Source: an uncultured Clostridia bacterium (GTDB lineage Bacteria; Bacillota; Clostridia; Oscillospirales; Ruminococcaceae). Taken from it: 64,000 bases of DNA. The notes below the pieces were generated by a model. The model saw nothing but the letters and a program-made list of their open reading frames with translations. It was not told the DNA's origin and made no database searches. Made by a program: the position numbers and the translations under genes. The stretch is taken from positions 248,001 through 312,000 of the forward strand of contig CAMVNQ010000001.1 in NCBI GenBank assembly GCA_947168885.1. Reading direction: 5' to 3'. How positions within the stretch are numbered: position 1 is the first letter of the stretch; every line of letters begins with the position of its first letter. This document shows, piece by piece, positions 16,507 through 25,312 of this stretch.

Positions 16507-19384
16507 TTCCGGCAGCGTGTCGTTTTTCATAAAAGAATATTTCGGATACGCAAAAGCCGGTGTGAAGCGCTTTTTCACATCGGACAGGCAGATATGGATC
16601 TCGTTTCTTGTACCCTGCCTTACGCTTCTTATTTCATATTTCATATTCGGTGTGTTCCCGTTCGGCACAAGGTCGGTGCTCTCGCTCGATCTGAACGGAC
16701 AGTACGTTTACTACTACGACTATATGTATGACGTATTCGCGGGGAAGGAGAGCGTTTTCTATTCCTGGAGCAGGAATCTGTCCGGCGAATTCATGGGTAT
16801 CATAGGATATTATCTTGCGAGCCCGTTCAATCTGCTCGTGTGGATATGGCCCCGTGAATGCATCACCGAGGGGCTTCTCACTATGATGGTCACCAAGGTC
16901 GGAGCCATAGGCTTCTGTACGGCGGTGTACCTCAGCAGGAGAAAAGGGCTCGACCGTCTTACAACGGTCATATTCTCGTCCTGCTACGCGCTCTGCGCAT
17001 ACACTCTTGAGCAGACAATGAACCCGATGTGGCTTGACGGCGTTATGATACTTCCGATAGTCGTCTATGGCATAGAGGAGCTCATAGACAACGGCAAGTT
17101 CATGATGTGCACGATCTCGCTCGTTTACGCTTTCGTGACCTGCTTCTATATCGGATATATGATCGGTATTTTCGCGGCGGTATACTTCCTGTATTACGCC
17201 TGTGTTTCGCATAAAGAGAAGCTTTACCGTGTATTCATACAGCGCGGACTGCTGTTTACGGGGGTCGCCGTCGTCGCGGTAATGATGTCGGCGTTCATGC
17301 TCCTTCCCGTGTATCACTCGCTTTCATACGGCAAGTTCGATTTTTCGGACAACGTTACCGAGATAAAAGAAGTCGTAACCAACTTCAACTTTATCGAGAT
17401 ACTCGATAAAATGTTCCCCGCGACTTATGACACCTGCCGCATGAGCGGTCTTCCGTTCGTTTACTGCGGTACGATAGTGCTCATAATGCTTCCGTGCTTC
17501 TTCTTCATGAAAAAGATACGCGGGCGTGACAGGATAGGTGCAGCGGTGATAATAGCTGTGCTTGTTGTCTCGATGTATATCAGACCCGTAGATATGATCT
17601 GGCACGGAGGACAGCTTCCGAACTGGCTTCCGTACCGTTACAGCTTTATGCTCACGTTCCTTATGGTCTCGTTCGCCGCACAGGCGTTCGGCAGCATAAA
17701 AGAGATACCGAAAAAGCGTATGGCGGCAACAGCGCTTGTGTGGTTCGCGGTACTGCTTTTCATCGAGAAATCAGACAACTATCTCGCGGATATAAAACGC
17801 GACACGATGGACGGGCTTACGGTAGTACTTCCGGCGATGTTCGTGCTGCTGCTTGTCTCGGCGGCGCTGGTGCAGCTCGGCTGCAAGCTCGGAAAAAAGA
17901 AGAGCGCGGCGATAATACTCTGCGTTATTCTCGGCGCAGAGGGATTCTACAACACCATAGCCCAGCTTTTCCGCCAGCACGAGGATATAGTCTATTCGAC
18001 GCGCCCGTCGTACAACGACGTTATACAGCCGACCCGTGAGGTCGTCAAGGAGATAAAGGAGAACGACGACGGTTTCTACCGCATAGAAAAGACGTTCTTC
18101 CGAACCGTAAACGATCCAATGGCGCTCAATATGTACGGCCTTTCGCACAGCTCAAGCACGCTGAATGCAAAGCCGATAAAACTGCTCGGCGACCTCGGTT
18201 TCAGCTCGCGAAGCCATTATACGCGATATACCGGCGCGACCGAGATAACCAAGAGCCTTTTCGGTGTGAAGTACGAACTGTCCTGTCCGGAGAACAGCAC
18301 CGCAAAGATAAAATCCGCAGATGACATAACCGTTACGAAAAACGACGTCGCGCTTCCGATGGCGTACCTCGTTCACCCGATGTACCAGCAGCTTGAGCTT
18401 GAGGAAAGCGACCCGTTCGAGAACCAGAACAAGCTTCTTTCCGCTATGCTCGGAAGTGCGGACACCCCAGGCTATTTCAAGCGCATATCCAACAGCGAGA
18501 CAACGCCCGTCAAGCTTGAGAAGACCAATGTCACACAGGGCAAGACGACCGACGGTCACCACAGTTTCAAGGTCGTTGAAAAGGGCAAGAACGCCGAGCT
18601 TGTATATACGCTCAATATGCCCGCAAAGTCATCGCTTTATATGTATCTCCCGTCGAAGTACGAGAGAACCGTAAACGTCTGGCTCAACCGCGAGACGTTC
18701 CTCGGGACGTACTTTGAGGGCGACAATAACAGCATAATGAAGATCGGCGATTTTGACAGGGGAGAAAAAGTCACTATCGGACTCACACTTACCCGTGACG
18801 ATCTTTATTTCAAGGAAGCTCAGTTCGTATATATAAACGAACGTGCTATAAAGAAAGACCTTCAGAAGCTCATAGACAAAAACTCGGAGACGCGCGTGGA
18901 GCGTACGAGTCCCACTACCATGAAGGTTTCCGTGAGCGCGGACGAGCTCTCGTACCTGTTTACCTCGATACCCGAGGAAAAGGGCTGGGAAGTATTCGTT
19001 GACGGGAAAAAGACGGACTATGAGATCTGCCTTGGCGCTTTGCTTTCCGTTCCGATAGAGCCCGGAAAGCACACAGTCGAGTTCAGGTTCACGACCGCGG
19101 GTTACCCGCTCGCCGTGATAGTGAGTCTTGCGGGACTTGCTTTGTTTATCGGAATGATCTTCATAAAACGTAAATTCTTCCGATCTTCCGGAGATGACGA
19201 AAAGCTTTTCAATGAGCTCGGCGGCGGTGACGGCAGCAAAACGGACGAAGAGTCTTCCGAAGCACCGTCGGACGTATCCGGAAGCGGCGAAGATGACGAC
19301 GAGAGCGATGAGGGCGGCGAAGATGATGACGAACTGCTCGACATCTTCCGTCCGAAGGGCAGCGGAAGCGAATGGATGATATAA
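16490..19384 (+). CDS. YfhO-family GT-C membrane glycosyltransferase
   Basis: 964 residues. About a dozen membrane helices lie between residues 40 and 475, with the acidic loop DLNGQYVYYYDYMYD early in the chain as in GT-C enzymes. A large outer domain with beta strands follows (residues 480-865), then one last membrane helix near 868-890 and a cytoplasmic acidic tail rich in Asp, Glu, Ser and Gly. YfhO of Bacillus transfers the sugar loaded by CsbB to lipoteichoic acid; here the partner is the overlapping GT2 gene. The stop codon TAA lies inside the target duplication of a MITE, so the native 3' region has been separated from the gene. Confidence 0.87.
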   Translation: MEKTANSGSVSFFIKEYFGYAKAGVKRFFTSDRQIWISFLVPCLTLLISYFIFGVFPFGTRSVLSLDLNGQYVYYYDYMYDVFAGKESVFYSWSRNLSGEFMGIIGYYLASPFNLLVWIWPRECITEGLLTMMVTKVGAIGFCTAVYLSRRKGLDRLTTVIFSSCYALCAYTLEQTMNPMWLDGVMILPIVVYGIEELIDNGKFMMCTISLVYAFVTCFYIGYMIGIFAAVYFLYYACVSHKEKLYRVFIQRGLLFTGVAVVAVMMSAFMLLPVYHSLSYGKFDFSDNVTEIKEVVTNFNFIEILDKMFPATYDTCRMSGLPFVYCGTIVLIMLPCFFFMKKIRGRDRIGAAVIIAVLVVSMYIRPVDMIWHGGQLPNWLPYRYSFMLTFLMVSFAAQAFGSIKEIPKKRMAATALVWFAVLLFIEKSDNYLADIKRDTMDGLTVVLPAMFVLLLVSAALVQLGCKLGKKKSAAIILCVILGAEGFYNTIAQLFRQHEDIVYSTRPSYNDVIQPTREVVKEIKENDDGFYRIEKTFFRTVNDPMALNMYGLSHSSSTLNAKPIKLLGDLGFSSRSHYTRYTGATEITKSLFGVKYELSCPENSTAKIKSADDITVTKNDVALPMAYLVHPMYQQLELEESDPFENQNKLLSAMLGSADTPGYFKRISNSETTPVKLEKTNVTQGKTTDGHHSFKVVEKGKNAELVYTLNMPAKSSLYMYLPSKYERTVNVWLNRETFLGTYFEGDNNSIMKIGDFDRGEKVTIGLTLTRDDLYFKEAQFVYINERAIKKDLQKLIDKNSETRVERTSPTTMKVSVSADELSYLFTSIPEEKGWEVFVDGKKTDYEICLGALLSVPIEPGKHTVEFRFTTAGYPLAVIVSLAGLALFIGMIFIKRKFFRSSGDDEKLFNELGGGDGSKTDEESSEAPSDVSGSGEDDDESDEGGEDDDELLDIFRPKGSGSEWMI

Positions 19385-19545
19385 GGGAACCTCTAAAAAC
19401 CCATTTGAGAGAAAAAGAGCTACTTGCGCCGATAGCTGTGTCAAGTCTCCTCACCTTGCGCCAGCAAGCTTTCGGAGCCTTTCCTTGCTCTCGACACAAT
19501 TATCTCATTTTCTCCTTTCAAAGCGGTTTTTGGAGGTACCCATAA
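19381..19545. mobile_element. 157-bp MITE, copy 1, with ATAA target duplication
   Basis: The element spans 19385-19541 and is flanked by ATAA on both sides (19381-19384 and 19542-19545). Its ends are imperfect inverted repeats: left GGGAACCTCTAAAAACC, right end read inward GGGTACCTCCAAAAACC. There is no coding capacity for a transposase. It differs from copy 2 (57729-57885) at one base. The left duplication overlaps the stop codon of the YfhO gene. The mobilising transposase is not in this window. Confidence 0.85.
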
Positions 19546-19591
19546 TCAGAACGCACAATAATTATGAATTGGAATAAAGGGGGTATCAGCT

Positions 19592-20359
19592 ATGCTGATG
19601 ACAATAGACGTCGGAAACACGAATACCGTATTCGGTGTGTTTGATGATACGGAGAGCCTTGTTTTCGGGCTTCGTATCGAAACGAACGCATCCCGTATGG
19701 CGGATGAATATACAGTGCTTATACTGAGCCATCTGCACCTTTGCGGTATTGTTGAGAAGGACATAAACGCGGCGATAATCTCGTCCGTCGTTCCGCCTGT
19801 TACCGAACAGATACGCACATCTGTGAGACGACTCTTTGGTATAGACTGCATGGTCGTTGGTCCCGGGGTAAAGACGGGGCTGAATATAAGGATAGACGAT
19901 CCCGCAACACTCGGCGCGGATATGTGCTGCGCGGGAGTTGCGGCAAAGGTGTACTATGAGCTGCCCTGCATAGTGATCGACCTCGGTACGGCAAGCAAGG
20001 TCCTCGCTGTTAACGAAAAAGGAGATTTCCTCGGCGGCATAATCTCTGTCGGCGTGGAAATGGCATTCAAAGCTCTTTCGTCAGGTACAGCGGCACTTCC
20101 GCTCATAAGCGGAGGCACCGTGGATCACGCTATCGGCACCAACACGATCGACAGTATGCGTGCCGGTGTAATAATGGGTATGGCATCAATGATCGACGGG
20201 TTCGTTGAGCGCTTCACCAAAGAAATGGGCTCGGTCAAGACGGTCATCGCTACGGGCGGCTATTCTCCGCTCGTTATGCCGTATTGCAGGAGCGAGATGA
20301 TATACGACGCCGATCTCCTGCTCAAGGGTATGCTCGCAATATACAAGAAGAATCGTTGA
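19592..20359 (+). CDS. coaX: type III pantothenate kinase
   Basis: 255 residues. It starts MLMTIDVGNTNTVFGVFD, the phosphate-binding ASKHA motif of CoaX. GPGVKTGLNIRIDDPATLGAD holds the conserved substrate-binding Gly and catalytic Asp region, and VIDLGTASKV and GGIISVG follow. It phosphorylates pantothenate in CoA synthesis. GGGGG lies before the ATG. The upstream region is now formed by the right end of MITE copy 1. Confidence 0.93.
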   Translation: MLMTIDVGNTNTVFGVFDDTESLVFGLRIETNASRMADEYTVLILSHLHLCGIVEKDINAAIISSVVPPVTEQIRTSVRRLFGIDCMVVGPGVKTGLNIRIDDPATLGADMCCAGVAAKVYYELPCIVIDLGTASKVLAVNEKGDFLGGIISVGVEMAFKALSSGTAALPLISGGTVDHAIGTNTIDSMRAGVIMGMASMIDGFVERFTKEMGSVKTVIATGGYSPLVMPYCRSEMIYDADLLLKGMLAIYKKNR

Positions 20360-20411
20360 ATATATTCCTTATGACTTATGAATTCAGATTTAGTGAGAGG
20401 TCGTGATATAA

Positions 20412-20468
20412 GTGAGATCGCCCGACGATTTCATCTCCTATGACAACTGCGGGGCGTGCGGTGTATGA
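20412..20468 (+). CDS. possible 18-residue upstream ORF coupled to GNAT gene
   Basis: A GTG preceded by AGAGG (11 bp) opens an 18-codon frame with a Cys-Gly-rich end (NCGACGV). Its stop overlaps the ATG of the GNAT gene as ATGA. Such overlap is typical of translational coupling. It could also be chance; no family is recognised. Confidence 0.3.
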   Translation: MRSPDDFISYDNCGACGV

Positions 20469-20935
20469 TAAGGATAGCCGGCATGAATGACCTCGCGGGT
20501 ATAAATGTGCTGCACGCACAGCTCCACATACAGCACATCGGTTATCGTCCCGACATTTTTGCCCCGATAGAACAGCCTGTGTTTGACACGCTGATGATAC
20601 CGTACATAAAAGACGACGGCAAGGATATAGTTATTTCCGAGAACGACGGTGTTATTGACGGTTACGCTGCGATCTCGGTCTGTGACACATCGAAGGGGGC
20701 GGGGGAGATACTTCCGTTCACGTTCGTGGAGGTAAACGAGCTCTGCGTTGCGGAAAACGCCCACAGAAAGGGAATAGGCACGGCTCTGCTCGACGCGGTG
20801 AAAAGCTATGCCAAGGACAGGGGCGCAAAGTTCGTTGAGCTTGGCGTAAATGCGCAGAACACACAGGCACAGGAGTTTTACAAGGCAAACGGAATGTTTG
20901 TCAAGAATTACAAAATGCAGTATAGAATACAGTGA
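20465..20935 (+). CDS. GNAT-family N-acetyltransferase
   Basis: 156 residues from the ATG at 20465; a GTG 9 bp earlier is also possible. The acetyl-CoA-binding motif is [21 protein letters not shown] (motif A, R/QxxGxG/A as RKGIGT). It is preceded by the beta4 strand [10 protein letters not shown] and followed by [11 protein letters not shown], the usual motif B. The substrate is unknown. It sits between coaX and tyrS in the same direction. Confidence 0.85.
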   Translation: MIRIAGMNDLAGINVLHAQLHIQHIGYRPDIFAPIEQPVFDTLMIPYIKDDGKDIVISENDGVIDGYAAISVCDTSKGAGEILPFTFVEVNELCVAENAHRKGIGTALLDAVKSYAKDRGAKFVELGVNAQNTQAQEFYKANGMFVKNYKMQYRIQ

Positions 20936-20979
20936 AAGCACGGCGGTCACGCCGCGCTTATCAGAAAGGAACAACAGAA

Positions 20980-22200
20980 ATGACAGTTTACGAAGAATTA
21001 CAGCGCCGTGGGCTCCTCGCCCAGCTTACGGATGAAAAGGAGATCGCCGACCTCATAAATAACGGAAAGGCTACATTCTACATCGGTTTCGACCCGACAG
21101 CCGACAGCCTTCATGTAGGTCACTTCATGGCGCTCTGCCTTATGAAGAGAATGCAGCTTGCCGGCAACAAGCCTATCGCGCTTCTTGGCGGCGGTACCGG
21201 ACTTATCGGCGACCCTTCTGGCAAGACCGATATGAGAAAGATGCTTACAAAAGAGGATATAGACCACAATATCGAGTGCTTCAAAAAGCAGATGAGCAGG
21301 TTCATCGAGTTCGGCGAGGGCAAGGCTATGATGGTCAACAACGCCGACTGGATACTTGACCTCAACTATATGGAGCTTCTGCGTGAAGTCGGAGCGTGCT
21401 TCTCGGTAAACAATATGCTCCGCGCAGAATGCTACAAGCAGCGTATGGAGCGCGGCCTTACCTTCCTTGAGTTCAACTACATGATTATGCAGAGCTATGA
21501 CTTCTATATGCTCTACAAGAAATACGGCTGCAATATGCAGTTCGGCGGCGACGACCAGTGGAGCAATATGCTTGGCGGTACCGAGCTCATCAGAAAGAAG
21601 CTTGGCAAGGACGCTTATGCTATGACCATTACTCTCCTGCTCAACTCAGAGGGCAAGAAAATGGGCAAGACCGAGAAGGGCGCTGTGTGGCTCGATGCCG
21701 AAAAGACCAGCCCATACGAGTTCTTCCAGTACTGGCGTAACGTTGCGGATGCCGACGTTATCAAGTGCCTGAAGCTCCTCACATTCGTTCCGATCGAGGA
21801 GATCGAAGAGATGGAGAAGCACATGGAGGGCGCCGAGTTCAATAAGGCGAAGGAACTGCTCGCATTCGAGCTCACGAAAATGATCCACGGTGAGGACGAA
21901 GCGAACAAGGCTCTTGCGGCGGCAAAGAATATGTTCGGCGGCGGTGCCGGCGACGACGAGAATATGCCGACTACGATAGTTCCCGATGATGCGCTTACCG
22001 ACGGCAAGATCGGTGTGCTTGACCTGCTGATGCTTACTAAGCTGGTGGCTTCCAAGCGTGATGCGAGAGACATCATCAAGGGCGGCGGACTCATGATAGA
22101 CGACGTTAAGATCGACGACCCGACGACCATGATAGCTCTCGACGATCAGGTTATCATCAGGAAGGGCAAGAAAGTGTTCCATAAAGCAAAGAGAGCATAA
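20980..22200 (+). CDS. tyrS: tyrosyl-tRNA synthetase
   Basis: 406 residues from the ATG at 20980, preceded by AGAAAGGA; an upstream start 48 bp earlier overlaps the GNAT gene. The class I HIGH-like motif is in [13 protein letters not shown], the KMSKS-like motif is [12 protein letters not shown], and the C-terminal S4 RNA-binding domain (about 340-406) ends the chain. This is the TyrS family with [12 protein letters not shown] in the tyrosine pocket. There is no room upstream for a T-box. A strong terminator follows. Confidence 0.95.
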   Translation: MTVYEELQRRGLLAQLTDEKEIADLINNGKATFYIGFDPTADSLHVGHFMALCLMKRMQLAGNKPIALLGGGTGLIGDPSGKTDMRKMLTKEDIDHNIECFKKQMSRFIEFGEGKAMMVNNADWILDLNYMELLREVGACFSVNNMLRAECYKQRMERGLTFLEFNYMIMQSYDFYMLYKKYGCNMQFGGDDQWSNMLGGTELIRKKLGKDAYAMTITLLLNSEGKKMGKTEKGAVWLDAEKTSPYEFFQYWRNVADADVIKCLKLLTFVPIEEIEEMEKHMEGAEFNKAKELLAFELTKMIHGEDEANKALAAAKNMFGGGAGDDENMPTTIVPDDALTDGKIGVLDLLMLTKLVASKRDARDIIKGGGLMIDDVKIDDPTTMIALDDQVIIRKGKKVFHKAKRA

Positions 22201-22205
22201 TAACA

Positions 22206-22234
22206 ACCCCGCAGCCGGTAGCTGCGGGGTTTTG
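22206..22234 (+). terminator. terminator of tyrS
   Basis: ACCCCGCAG and CTGCGGGGT arms with a 7-base loop, followed by TTTGCTTT. The same arms recur in the terminator at 63016-63048. Confidence 0.85.
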
Positions 22235-22441
22235 CTTTAAACGATTGAAATGCATTTGTATGCATTTGTAACTGAGATAGATAAAGATAAAGAAAAAGAT
22301 AAAAAGACAGATAAAGAGAGTGATACTGATAAAGAGCGCACTTCGTGCTCTGCCAAAAGTTGAAAACTTATGCATTCATCATACGTACATCAAGCTGCCG
22401 ACATGGGATGTAATATAAAAGGATTTCGCGCTTGGTTTGTA
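22235..22441. other. low-complexity intergenic tract
   Basis: After two tandem copies of TGCATTTGTA (22250-22270), the plus strand is a purine-rich tract of GATAAAGA-like words from about 22273 to 22337. The reading frame seen on the opposite strand is just low-complexity hydrophobic translation of this tract. Confidence 0.5.
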
Positions 22442-22470
22442 TTGACTTTTTACCGTCATTTTGCTATAAT
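22442..22470 (+). promoter_or_regulatory. promoter of the RmlA-YfhO cluster
   Basis: TTGACT (22442-22447), 17-bp spacer ending TGC, TATAAT (22465-22470). The leader to the rfbA start is about 90 bp. Confidence 0.8.
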
Positions 22471-22569
22471 ATAAAGGTAATATCGCACAAAGTCTGTCAT
22501 AAGTCTTTGTGCGTTATTGTAAAAATAATCAGTAAGACGATGCCCTGAGAAAGATCATGGAGGTGCTGT

Positions 22570-23454
22570 ATGAAAGGTATAATAATGTCAGGTGGAAAAG
22601 GAACAAGACTTTATCCAACGACAAAATCTGTGTCGAAGCAGCTCCTTCCTATCTATGACAAACCTTTGATATATTACCCTCTTTCGGTGCTCATGCTCGC
22701 GGAGATACGTGATATACTCGTTATAACAGACCCGCACTATCTTCCTCTCTATAAAGAACTGCTCGAAGACGGCAGCCGGATAGGGCTCAACATAAGCTAT
22801 GCCGTCCAGGAGACACCCGGCGGTCTCGCACAGGCATTCACGATCGGCGAGGAATTTATAGGAAATGACAGCGTTTGTTTTATTCTCGGCGATAATGTGT
22901 TTTATGGCAGAGATCTTACGACTATCCTCGGCAGAGCTATGAATAAGCTTGACGGAGCGGTGATATTCGCGTATCCGGTAAAAGATCCAACCGCTTTCGG
23001 TGTGGTGGAGATCGGCGATGACGGAAAGGTAATTTCAATAGAGGAAAAACCTGCCGCTCCGAAATCGGATCTTGCAGTCCCCGGACTTTATTTCTATGAC
23101 AGCAGCGTTGTCGAGATCGCAAAACATATTGTCCCGTCCGCACGCGGCGAGCTTGAGATAACTGCGGTAAACGAAGAGTATCTCAGGCGCGGAAAGCTCA
23201 GAGCGGAGCTTCTCGGCCGCGGAATGGCATGGCTCGACACCGGTACGCCGGATTCTATGCTCAAGGCGTCTCAGTTCATAAAAGCCGTACAGGATATGCA
23301 GGGCTTCTATATATCCTGCATCGAAGAGATCGCATGGCGCAGAGGCTTTATCACGAAAGAGCAGATGCTCAGTATAGGAGAATCCCTTAAAAACACGGAT
23401 TATGGCAAGTATCTGCTTTCACTCGGTGATACGAACTATGGAGATATGGCATGA
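22570..23454 (+). CDS. rfbA: glucose-1-phosphate thymidylyltransferase
   Basis: 294 residues, the standard RmlA length. The signature [20 protein letters not shown] is at the start, where family members have AGG.GTRL.P.T....KQ. DNVFYG, EEKP and DTGTPDSM are also in place. It makes dTDP-glucose from glucose-1-phosphate and dTTP. It is the first gene of a five-gene run ending with a YfhO protein. The next pathway enzyme, RmlB (4,6-dehydratase), is absent from the window and must be elsewhere if the pathway runs. Confidence 0.93.
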   Translation: MKGIIMSGGKGTRLYPTTKSVSKQLLPIYDKPLIYYPLSVLMLAEIRDILVITDPHYLPLYKELLEDGSRIGLNISYAVQETPGGLAQAFTIGEEFIGNDSVCFILGDNVFYGRDLTTILGRAMNKLDGAVIFAYPVKDPTAFGVVEIGDDGKVISIEEKPAAPKSDLAVPGLYFYDSSVVEIAKHIVPSARGELEITAVNEEYLRRGKLRAELLGRGMAWLDTGTPDSMLKASQFIKAVQDMQGFYISCIEEIAWRRGFITKEQMLSIGESLKNTDYGKYLLSLGDTNYGDMA

Positions 23455-23822
23455 AAAAGGTGCTTCCGTATATAGCGCTTCACGTCGTTATACTGATTTA
23501 TTCGTTCAGCGGGATCTGCTCCAAGACGGCGGCATCAAAAGATTTTCTTTCGTTTGAATGGCTTCTCTTTTACGGGCTTGTGCTGCTCATTCTTGCTTTC
23601 TATGCCATAGTGTGGCAGCAGATACTGAAGAAGCTCCCGCTGAATGTTGCGTATGCCAATAAAGCAATAACTGTGATATGGGGAATGCTTTTAGGTTGCA
23701 TTGTTTTCGGCGAGACCGTGAATGTTCCGCGTATCATAGGCGGTGTCCTGATACTTGCGGGTATTATACTTATGTCGCCGGCGGGTAAGAGCAAAGACAG
23801 GGAGAAAAAAGGCAATGAGTGA
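23451..23822 (+). CDS. SMR/EamA-type half-transporter, first of a pair
   Basis: 123 residues with four membrane helices (about 5-25, 37-57, 66-86 and 92-110) and a basic tail. Size and helix pattern match small multidrug-resistance-type proteins and ArnE/ArnF, which flip undecaprenyl-phosphate-linked aminosugars as a two-protein pair. It overlaps the rfbA stop by 4 bp and the next SMR gene by 8 bp. The pairing plus the aminosugar genes suggests a lipid-linked sugar flippase; this is inference. Confidence 0.75.
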   Translation: MKKVLPYIALHVVILIYSFSGICSKTAASKDFLSFEWLLFYGLVLLILAFYAIVWQQILKKLPLNVAYANKAITVIWGMLLGCIVFGETVNVPRIIGGVLILAGIILMSPAGKSKDREKKGNE

Positions 23823-24171
23823 AATGTTCATCTTCTCCTGTATAATGGTGCTCAGCACGTTTATTTCCGCGATCTCGCAGATGATGCTCAAAAAAAGCTC
23901 ACAGAAAACATATCCCTCGCGAATCCGTGAGTATCTTAATCCTTTGGTTATAACGGCGTATGCGCTGTTTTTCGGCTGTACGTTTCTTTCGATGTATGCG
24001 CTGAAGGTGGTTCCGCTTTCTTTTGCGCCGGTGCTTGAGGCTACGGGATATATTTTTGTTGCGGTCTTAAGCTACATATTTTTTAAAGAAAAGCTGACTA
24101 AACGGCAGTTAGCGGGAATGCTGCTGATCGTTGCCGGAATATTAGTAAGTTCATTGTTCAACGGAGGCTGA
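23815..24171 (+). CDS. SMR/EamA-type half-transporter, second of a pair
   Basis: 118 residues from the ATG at 23815, chosen because upstream codons in this frame lie inside the first SMR gene. Four membrane helices, with VLEATGYIFVAVLSYIFFKEK and LAGMLLIVAGILV resembling the last two helices of EamA/SMR proteins. Together with 23451-23822 it looks like an ArnE/ArnF-type heterodimer. Followed 6 bp later by the aminotransferase gene. Confidence 0.75.
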   Translation: MSEMFIFSCIMVLSTFISAISQMMLKKSSQKTYPSRIREYLNPLVITAYALFFGCTFLSMYALKVVPLSFAPVLEATGYIFVAVLSYIFFKEKLTKRQLAGMLLIVAGILVSSLFNGG

Positions 24172-24177
24172 CAGATA

Positions 24178-25311
24178 ATGATACCATTCAATGTCCCGCC
24201 ATTTATCGGCAAGGAGCGGGAATATATAAACAAGGTTATTGACAACCGCAAGCTTTGCGGCGGCGGCGAGTTCGACAAAGCCTGTGCAGCGTGGCTGTCG
24301 GAAGAGACCGGTTCGTCCGTTCTCATGACGCCTTCGTGTACCCATGCGCTTGAAATGGCAGCGATACTCTGTGATATAAAAGAAGGGGACGAGGTAATAC
24401 TTCCGTCATATACGTTTGCTTCCACCGCCGATGCTTTCGTTATACGCGGGGCGAGACTCGTATTTGTCGATATACGTCCCGATACTATGAATATAAACGA
24501 AGAACTTATAGAAGATGCGATAACGTCTGCCACGAAGGTCATAGCAGCTGTGCATTACGGCGGAGTCGGCTGTGAAATGGACCGGATAAACGAGATCGCG
24601 GCAAAGCACGGGCTGTATGTAGTAGAGGATGCGGCACAGTGCACGCAGGCGTATTATAAAGACAAGCCTCTCGGTACACTGTCTCGTTTTGGATGTATGA
24701 GCTTTCATGAAACGAAGAATTTTTCCATGGGTGAAGGCGGAGCTATATTCATAAATCGCCCTGAAGATGTTGAAAGAGCGGAGATTATACGCGAAAAAGG
24801 AACAGACAGAAGCCGTTTTTTCCGCGGTCAGGTAGATAAATACACATGGCGTGATATGGGATCGTCCTATCTCCCGTCAGAGTTTGGCTGTGCTTATCTT
24901 TATGCACAGCTTGAGAATGCAGATAAGATCACAAAAGCCCGTGTTTCGCTTGCAGACGGTTATCGTGAAAGATTGTCATCCCTGGAAGAAAAAGGCTTGA
25001 TAGAGTTTCAGCATATCCCGCAGTACTGCAAGCCTAACGGGCATCTGTTCTATATAAAGGTACATGATCTTGAAGAGCGTACTGCGCTTATCTCATTCCT
25101 CAGAGAGAACGGGATAAATGCGGTGTTCCACTATGTTCCGCTTCATTCTGCACCGGCAGGGCTCAGATACGGACGCTTTTCGGGTGAAGATGTCTGTACG
25201 ACACGGGAAAGCAGCAGACTTGTGAGACTTCCGATGTATTACGGGCTTAGCGAAAGCGAGCAGGATTATATATGTGAGTGTGTAGAAAGATTTTTCGGAG
25301 GTGCGGAATAA
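24178..25311 (+). CDS. dTDP-4-amino-4,6-dideoxygalactose transaminase (WecE/RffA-like)
   Basis: 377 residues of the DegT/DnrJ/EryC1/StrS family. Beyond the general PLP fold (DEVILPSYTFASTADAF, VVEDAAQ, and the PLP lysine in SFHETKNF), long segments agree with the enterobacterial WecE sequence as I recall it: FVDIRPDTMNI, AEIIREKGT, FFRGQVDKYTWRDMGSSYLPS. WecE converts dTDP-4-keto-6-deoxyglucose to dTDP-Fuc4N. With RmlA in the same run the product is probably dTDP-Fuc4N, provided RmlB is supplied elsewhere. No Fuc4N transferase of the WecF type is present. Confidence 0.87.
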   Translation: MIPFNVPPFIGKEREYINKVIDNRKLCGGGEFDKACAAWLSEETGSSVLMTPSCTHALEMAAILCDIKEGDEVILPSYTFASTADAFVIRGARLVFVDIRPDTMNINEELIEDAITSATKVIAAVHYGGVGCEMDRINEIAAKHGLYVVEDAAQCTQAYYKDKPLGTLSRFGCMSFHETKNFSMGEGGAIFINRPEDVERAEIIREKGTDRSRFFRGQVDKYTWRDMGSSYLPSEFGCAYLYAQLENADKITKARVSLADGYRERLSSLEEKGLIEFQHIPQYCKPNGHLFYIKVHDLEERTALISFLRENGINAVFHYVPLHSAPAGLRYGRFSGEDVCTTRESSRLVRLPMYYGLSESEQDYICECVERFFGGAE

Positions 25312-25312
25312 T

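Noticed and set aside
20935-20980. T-box riboswitch before tyrS
   Set aside because: Only about 45 bp separate the GNAT stop and the tyrS start, too short for a T-box.
22157-22375. Minus-strand 72-residue hydrophobic frame
   Set aside because: It translates the purine-rich tract plus the end of tyrS, has no ribosome site and overlaps a terminator.
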